A model generated the notes under the pieces. That model was not told the DNA's origin and did not search any database. It saw only the letters and a program-made list of their open reading frames with translations. From positions 1-17,153 of the forward strand of contig JAHRVJ010000259.1 of the NCBI GenBank assembly GCA_019090765.1: a stretch of 17,153 nucleotides of DNA. The letters run 5' to 3'. Positions 8,911 to 14,386 of the stretch are shown here, piece after piece. The position numbers and the translations under genes were made by a program. Within the stretch, counting starts at the first letter, position 1, and every line of letters begins with the position of its first letter. Source of the DNA: Ilumatobacteraceae bacterium. Lineage in GTDB: Bacteria > Actinomycetota > Acidimicrobiia > Acidimicrobiales > Ilumatobacteraceae.

Positions 8911-9249
8911 CTAGATGGCGTCTGTGCCTTCGTCGCCGGTGCGAATGCGGACGACGCGTTCGACAGCGGTCACCCAGATCTTTCCGTCGCCGATCTTTCC
9001 GGTTGCCGCGGCCGTGGCAATCGTGTCGACAACTTGGTCGGCGCGATCGTCGTCGATTACTACTCGCAGGCTGACCTTGGGCACGAAGTCGATCTGGTAT
9101 TCGGCACCTCGGTAGGTTTCGGTGTGTCCACCTTGGCGTCCGAATCCACGTACCTCACTGACGGTAATTCCCGTAACTCCAATGGCCTTGAGGGCATCTT
9201 TGACGTCGTCGAGCTTGAACGGTTTGATGATGCCGGTAATCAGTTTCAA
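8911..9249 (-). CDS. glnK: P-II nitrogen regulatory protein GlnK1
   Basis: This is a 112-residue P-II signal protein of standard length. It has the KPFKLDDVKDAL N-terminus, a T-loop with Tyr51 in RGAEYQIDF, the B-loop TGKIGDGKIWV and the C-loop RIRTGDEG. P-II trimers bind ATP/ADP and 2-oxoglutarate and, when the gene is amt-linked, block the Amt channel under nitrogen sufficiency. In actinobacteria Tyr51 is typically adenylylated. The start is a TTG (9249-9247) preceded by GGAGA six bases upstream; no in-frame ATG fits the family N-terminus. It lies 39 bp after amt1 and is probably co-transcribed with it. It differs from the second P-II (10640-10978) at about 24 of 112 positions, only one of them in the T-loop (Gln52 versus Lys52). 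Confidence 0.95.
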   Translation of the reverse strand: MKLITGIIKPFKLDDVKDALKAIGVTGITVSEVRGFGRQGGHTETYRGAEYQIDFVPKVSLRVVIDDDRADQVVDTIATAAATGKIGDGKIWVTAVERVVRIRTGDEGTDAI

Positions 9250-9288
9250 GAGATTTCTCCAATCGCTTTGAGTCGGTCGATTTCAGGA

Positions 9289-10491
<1,203 letters not shown>

Positions 10492-10549
10492 AGCTTTCCG
10501 AAGCTAGATCGGCGGGTGGACAAAGATGAAATTCAACCAAAAACGAAGC

Positions 10550-10594
10550 GGTCTCCGAACCATCCACCTGTGTACCGGCGGAGGTTCGGAGACC
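10550..10594 (-). terminator. Rho-independent-type terminator after glnK2
   Basis: A perfect 12-bp inverted repeat (GGTCTCCGAACC at 10550-10561, its complement at 10583-10594) encloses a 21-base loop. The loop's ends can extend the stem further with one mismatch. On the minus strand it is followed by GCTTCGTTTTTGG, a short interrupted T tract. It starts 45 bp after the glnK2 stop and lies 58 bp before the amt1 start. A smaller hairpin (CGGGGC/GCCCCG, 10601-10622) sits just before it. The most likely role is to end the amt2-glnK2 transcript; partial read-through into amt1-glnK1 is possible. Confidence 0.65.
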
Positions 10595-10639
10595 ACGTAG
10601 CGGGGCGCAACGATGAGCCCCGATCAGTTGTTGCGTGAG

Positions 10640-10978
10640 CTAAACGGCGTCGGCTCCTTCTTCGCTGGTGCGAATGCGCACGAGGCGCTCGACATCGGTT
10701 ACCCAGATCTTGCCATCGCCGATCTTGCCGGTCGCCGCTGAGGACACGATGGTCTCGACGACGCTGTCGACTGCGTCGGCAGCAACGACTACCCGAATGC
10801 TGACCTTGGGGACGAAGTCGATTTTGTATTCGGCTCCGCGGTAGGTCTCGGTGTGGCCACCCTGGCGGCCGAAGCCGCGAACCTCCGACACGGTGATTCC
10901 GGCAATACCGGCTGCCTTCAGAGCGTCTTTGACGTCATCGAGCTTGAACGGTTTGATAACTGCTGTCACTAGTTTCAT
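10640..10978 (-). CDS. glnK: P-II nitrogen regulatory protein GlnK2
   Basis: This 112-residue P-II protein is co-linear with GlnK1 without gaps. Tyr51 lies in RGAEYKIDF, TGKIGDGKIWV forms the B-loop and RIRTSEEG the C-loop. It senses 2-oxoglutarate and the ATP/ADP ratio and should gate the Amt encoded just upstream. The ATG at 10978 is preceded by AAAGGA about eight bases upstream. The 37-bp gap after the amt2 stop has no hairpin, so amt2-glnK2 is likely one transcript. It is followed by a strong hairpin terminator. Most differences from GlnK1 lie in residues 60-80 and at the C-terminus; the T-loops differ only at residue 52. Confidence 0.95.
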   Translation of the reverse strand: MKLVTAVIKPFKLDDVKDALKAAGIAGITVSEVRGFGRQGGHTETYRGAEYKIDFVPKVSIRVVVAADAVDSVVETIVSSAATGKIGDGKIWVTDVERLVRIRTSEEGADAV

Positions 10979-11015
10979 GTGTTTTGTCCTTTTGACTATT
11001 CAGTCGATCGATGGT

Positions 11016-12383
11016 TCAGCTCAGGTGAGCCAGGTCGGCGGCGTAACCGGAGAGGCCGTGCTCGAGGACGTCGAGGCCCTCGATTTCTTCCTCAGCAGTG
11101 ACCCTGAGGCCGACCGTGTACTTGAGGCCGGCGAATACTGCCGCAGTCGTGAGTCCTACCCAGACGAGGATGATCAGGAGCATCAGGCCCTGAACGGCCA
11201 GCTGCTCGAAGCCGCCGCCGTAGAACAGGCCAGCGTCTTCACGGCCAAGGAAGGCGTCGTCGTATGTCGAGAAGAGCCCGATTGACAATAGGCCCCACGC
11301 TCCGCAGACACCGTGGACGCTGACTGCGCCAACAGGATCGTCGATCTTGATCTTGTCGAAGAAGAACACCGAGAAGACCACAATGATGCCGCCGATAAAG
11401 CCGATGACAACTGCCATCAAGGCGGTTACTGCACCGACTGGCGCCGTGATTGCCACCAGTCCGGCAAGTACGCCGTTGCCGATCATGGCGAGGTCGGGTT
11501 TGCCCGCCTTGAGCCAGATCGTGATCGTGGTGGCCAGGCCACCGGCAGCTGCGGCGAGCATTGTGTTGACCGCCACCGTGGAAACGAATTCATCAGCGAG
11601 GAGTTCAGATCCGGGGTTGAAGCCGAACCAGCCGACCCAGAGGATGAACACACCGAGGATGGCGAACGGAATGTTGTGTCCGGGGATCGCCCGAGCGTTG
11701 CCGTTCTCGTCGTACTTGCCAATGCGCGGTCCGAGAAATAGCGCACCCATGAAGGCGGCGATGCCACCGGTCATGTGCACGATGCCGGATCCGGCGAAGT
11801 CGGAGTAGACGGCGTCGCCGATGTTGATCTTGGCGATCAATCCTCCGCCCCAGGTCCAGTGGACCACGATGGGGTAGATGAACGCACACATGATGGTGGA
11901 AAAGATCAGGTAGGCGCTGAACTTCGTGCGCTCGGCCATCGCCCCAGAGGCGATGGTTACGGCAGTCGCAGCAAACACGGCCTGGAAGAAGAACGTGGTT
12001 GCGACACTGAGCCCACCGGAGGGGATTTCGGCGAGGTTGTTGCCTTCGAGGAAGAACGAGTCGGTTCCGCTGAACCATCCGCCTCCGCCGCCGAAGGCCA
12101 ATGCGTAGCCGCTGGCGAAGAATGCAAGAACGCCGACAATTGCGTCGGCCATGTTCTTAGCGAAGATGTTTACTACGTTCTTTGCCCGGGTGAGCCCCGC
12201 TTCGACGAGCGCGAAGCCAGCCTGCATAAAGAACACGAGCACGCCCGCAATGAACACCCACAGGTTGTTCAGGTAGTCCTGAGTTGTCGGGAGCTCCTGA
12301 GCGAAGGCCGTGTGGGGGGTGACGGCCAAGATGGCTGCAGCGCCACCCAGACCGGAGATGATTCGGATCGTACGTTTTCGCAC
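11016..12383 (-). CDS. amt: Ammonium transporter Amt2 (AmtB family, with signal peptide)
   Basis: This is a 455-residue ammonium transporter. I place the start at the GTG 12383-12381, because GGAGG lies four bases upstream and the resulting N-terminus is a signal peptide: basic MRKRTIR, a hydrophobic stretch, then TAFA before Gln29. A longer reading to 12584 has no signal and would run through the divergent promoter region. Family features are FMQAGFALVEAGLTRAKN, FQAVFAATA, Asp195 in DFAGSGIVH with pore His203, WFGFNPGSE and second pore His357 (SVHGVCGAWG). The cytosolic tail EEEIEGLDVLEHG is the P-II docking region in relatives. The subtype is visibly different from Amt1, with a longer leader, an extra loop around residues 97-124 and the LVEAG variant. 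It is the first gene of the amt2-glnK2 unit, with a GlnR-like box about 90 bp upstream. Confidence 0.94.
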   Translation of the reverse strand: MRKRTIRIISGLGGAAAILAVTPHTAFAQELPTTQDYLNNLWVFIAGVLVFFMQAGFALVEAGLTRAKNVVNIFAKNMADAIVGVLAFFASGYALAFGGGGGWFSGTDSFFLEGNNLAEIPSGGLSVATTFFFQAVFAATAVTIASGAMAERTKFSAYLIFSTIMCAFIYPIVVHWTWGGGLIAKINIGDAVYSDFAGSGIVHMTGGIAAFMGALFLGPRIGKYDENGNARAIPGHNIPFAILGVFILWVGWFGFNPGSELLADEFVSTVAVNTMLAAAAGGLATTITIWLKAGKPDLAMIGNGVLAGLVAITAPVGAVTALMAVVIGFIGGIIVVFSVFFFDKIKIDDPVGAVSVHGVCGAWGLLSIGLFSTYDDAFLGREDAGLFYGGGFEQLAVQGLMLLIILVWVGLTTAAVFAGLKYTVGLRVTAEEEIEGLDVLEHGLSGYAADLAHLS

Positions 12384-12472
12384 GTGTCCTCCAATATTTG
12401 GTAGGGAGATGGGGTTGATCGTCCGGTGGCGCCATTGCCGGCCGGATTGAGAGCGCAACCTAAAGGCCTGCG

Positions 12473-12510
12473 GTTTCGCGTTCGTCGCCGGATTGTTTCG
12501 TCCGTGTGAA
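12473..12510 (-). promoter_or_regulatory. GlnR-like nitrogen-control box upstream of amt2
   Basis: On the minus strand the element reads TTCAC-n6-GAAAC-n6-GCGAC-n6-GAAAC. The half-sites are at 12506-12510, 12495-12499, 12484-12488 and 12473-12477. The published actinobacterial GlnR consensus is gTnAC-n6-GaAAC repeated. Both GAAAC half-sites are perfect, both gTnAC half-sites have one mismatch, and the 11-bp phasing is exact. The box ends about 90 bp before the amt2 GTG. A possible -10 (TAGGTT, 12457-12462) would place the box around -40, suitable for activation. It also ends 24 bp before the divergent acyl-CoA dehydrogenase start. The identification is by pattern only. Confidence 0.6.
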
Positions 12511-12534
12511 TCGTCTTCTGGGCACAATGGAGGT

Positions 12535-13782
12535 ATGGATCTCACATACCCCGACGAGGCAGAGCAATTCCGAGTGGAAATCAAGTCGTGGCTTCATGAG
12601 AATCTGCCTGCGGGATGGTTTGACGACGGCTTCGAGATGTCAGCCGCCGATCGTCAACAATTCAATGAAGAGTGGCCAGCAAAGCTGTTCGAAGGTGGAT
12701 GGATCTGTGCGACTTGGCCTGCCGAATACGGCGGCAAGGGTCTGACGACCATGCAGGGGGTCGTGCTGTCTGAGGAGTTCGCCAATGCCAAGGCGCCGAT
12801 GCGCGGCGATTTCTTTGGCGACACCCTCGTCGGGCCGACGTTGCTCCAGTGGGGTACCGAGGAGCAGAAGAAGGAGTTCCTGCCCGGCATTCTGCAAGGT
12901 ACGACCAGTTGGTGTCAGGGATTCTCTGAGCCGAACTCGGGTAGCGACCTGGCCAGCCTTAAGACGACCGCGGCGCTCGATGGTGAGGAATGGGTGATCA
13001 ACGGCCAGAAGGTGTGGACCACCGGTGGGCATCACGCCGATTACTGCTTCCTGCTGACTCGCACCGACCCTGACACGCCAAAGCATGGCGGTATTTCCTA
13101 CATGCTCGTTCCGATGAAGCAGGACGGCATCGAGGTTCGTGGCATCACCCAGCCCGACGGCACCGCTGAGTTCTGCGAAGTCTTTTTTGACAACGCGAAA
13201 TGCTCGAAAGGCGCCGTGGTCGGTGGCGTCAACAACGGTTGGACGGTGGCCAACTCAACCCTTGCCTTCGAACGTGGGCAATCTGCAACGACCGGCTACC
13301 GGCGCTTTGCTGACGAATATCGGCTGCTGGTTGAAGCTGGTACCAAGAACGGAAAGATAGACGACCCGCTGATTCGCCAGCGATTGATGGAGTTCTACAC
13401 CAAGATTGAAATCTTGCGGATCAATGGTCTACGCAACCTCACATCGACGTTGACGGGTTCGCAAGACATGGGCACCGTCACCTTGGGTGCGACCAACAAG
13501 ATGTTCTGGTCGGAGATGCACCAGCAGGCGATGGAACTCGCCCTCGACATTTATGGCGCCGACTCGATGCTCATCGACTGCGGCCCAGAATCTGGCAATT
13601 GGCCAGCTGCCGCGCGCGACGTGCGCCGCGATGGGTATCCCGTCAGCGCGATGATGTCGTCGTTCTTCTTCTCCCGTTCGGAAACGATCTGGGGTGGCAC
13701 AAGCCAGATCCAGCGCAACATCGTCGGCGAACGCGTCCTCGGTTTGCCCAAAGAACCCAAGCCCCCAGTTCCTACTGCGTAA
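12535..13782 (+). CDS. Acyl-CoA dehydrogenase (FadE type)
   Basis: This 415-residue FAD-dependent enzyme should form trans-2-enoyl-CoA from an acyl-CoA. The N-terminus MDLTYPDEAEQFRVEIKSWL is typical of actinobacterial FadE proteins. The signature FSEPNSGSD is at residues 130-138, and the C-terminal WGGTSQIQRNIVGERVLGLP starts at residue 386. The residue aligned with the MCAD catalytic Glu376 is Gly387. The likely base is Glu246 in LAFERG, the helix position used by isovaleryl-CoA and several steroid FadE dehydrogenases. I prefer the ATG at 12535 to a TTG at 12493 because it fits the family N-terminus. GGAGG ends only one base before this ATG, too close for normal use. A -10-like CACAAT (12523-12528) would start transcription near the ATG, so leaderless expression is possible. 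The substrate (fatty, branched or steroid side chain) cannot be told. The gene is divergent from amt2 and convergent with the TPR-like gene (28 bp gap). Confidence 0.93.
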   Translation: MDLTYPDEAEQFRVEIKSWLHENLPAGWFDDGFEMSAADRQQFNEEWPAKLFEGGWICATWPAEYGGKGLTTMQGVVLSEEFANAKAPMRGDFFGDTLVGPTLLQWGTEEQKKEFLPGILQGTTSWCQGFSEPNSGSDLASLKTTAALDGEEWVINGQKVWTTGGHHADYCFLLTRTDPDTPKHGGISYMLVPMKQDGIEVRGITQPDGTAEFCEVFFDNAKCSKGAVVGGVNNGWTVANSTLAFERGQSATTGYRRFADEYRLLVEAGTKNGKIDDPLIRQRLMEFYTKIEILRINGLRNLTSTLTGSQDMGTVTLGATNKMFWSEMHQQAMELALDIYGADSMLIDCGPESGNWPAAARDVRRDGYPVSAMMSSFFFSRSETIWGGTSQIQRNIVGERVLGLPKEPKPPVPTA

Positions 13783-13810
13783 TCGGCTTGCTTGTTGGGA
13801 TGCCTAGTAG

Positions 13811-14386
13811 CTAGCGGGTTCTCTTCTGATCCAGGGCTAGTCGGAGATTTTCCACAGCGTTATCGGTGCAGCGCACGGAGATTTCGTCGACGAGCAACGC
13901 GGCCTCGTCGAATTGATCTTGTTCCATCAATGAACGAGCGGTAAGTAGCCACAGCATCGGTGACCACTGCTCTGCCTCGCGCGCCCGAGCGATAGCAGAT
14001 TGCCACTGCGTAGTGGCTTCGCTGTGTCGACCTAGACCATGCAACGCGCGACCAAGCTGAACTAGCAGGGGTGTGTCGTTTGGTGACCATCTGCGGGCTA
14101 ACCGAGCGTACGTTTCGGCCCGTTCCCACTGGTTCTCCCACAGCAGCTCGCCAATGGCGGCCCGCGCGAGTAGCGCCATGGAGGGCGTCAGCCGGGCAAT
14201 GGCGTCGGGCTCTTCTCCAGCGAACACCTCTAGTTCGTCAACCAGGTCACACAGTTCGATGCGCGAGGTTTGCGACTTGAAGATGGCGTCTACGCGCGCG
14301 TGGCGTACGGGAAGTGCGGTCTCGGGCAACCCGACAAGCGCGGTGAGGGCAGTACTCGGTTGCACGAGCACCCATTGTGAGCTCAT
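13811..14386 (-). CDS. Small TPR-like protein translationally coupled to the large modular protein
   Basis: This 191-residue protein starts at the ATG 14386-14384, which overlaps the upstream gene's TGA as ATGA (14383-14386). AGGA lies about six bases upstream. A longer reading to 14416 adds ten unconvincing residues. The middle and C-terminal parts show degenerate tetratricopeptide helix pairs: WERAETYARLARRWSPNDTP, then LVQLGRALHGLGRHSEATTQ, then LLTARSLMEQDQFDEAALLV. There is no signal peptide or membrane segment, so it is predicted cytosolic. TPR folds bind protein partners. The ATGA overlap suggests production in step with the large protein, as a chaperone, scaffold or possibly an immunity-like partner; that role is inference. 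The N-terminal 60 residues are not recognised. Confidence 0.8.
   Translation of the reverse strand: MSSQWVLVQPSTALTALVGLPETALPVRHARVDAIFKSQTSRIELCDLVDELEVFAGEEPDAIARLTPSMALLARAAIGELLWENQWERAETYARLARRWSPNDTPLLVQLGRALHGLGRHSEATTQWQSAIARAREAEQWSPMLWLLTARSLMEQDQFDEAALLVDEISVRCTDNAVENLRLALDQKRTR

Noticed and set aside
10492..10549. GlnR-like box or promoter upstream of amt1
   Set aside because: Only scattered half-site matches (TGGAC, GAAAT) with poor continuation, and -35/-10 candidates are wrongly spaced.
11313..12404. Long + strand open frames opposite amt2
   Set aside because: They are antisense shadows of the GC-rich transporter gene with no domain features or ribosome-binding sites.
12384..12584. 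N-terminal extension of Amt2 to 12584
   Set aside because: The extension has no transporter features and overlaps the divergent promoter region. The GTG at 12383 has an excellent ribosome-binding site and starts a clear signal peptide.
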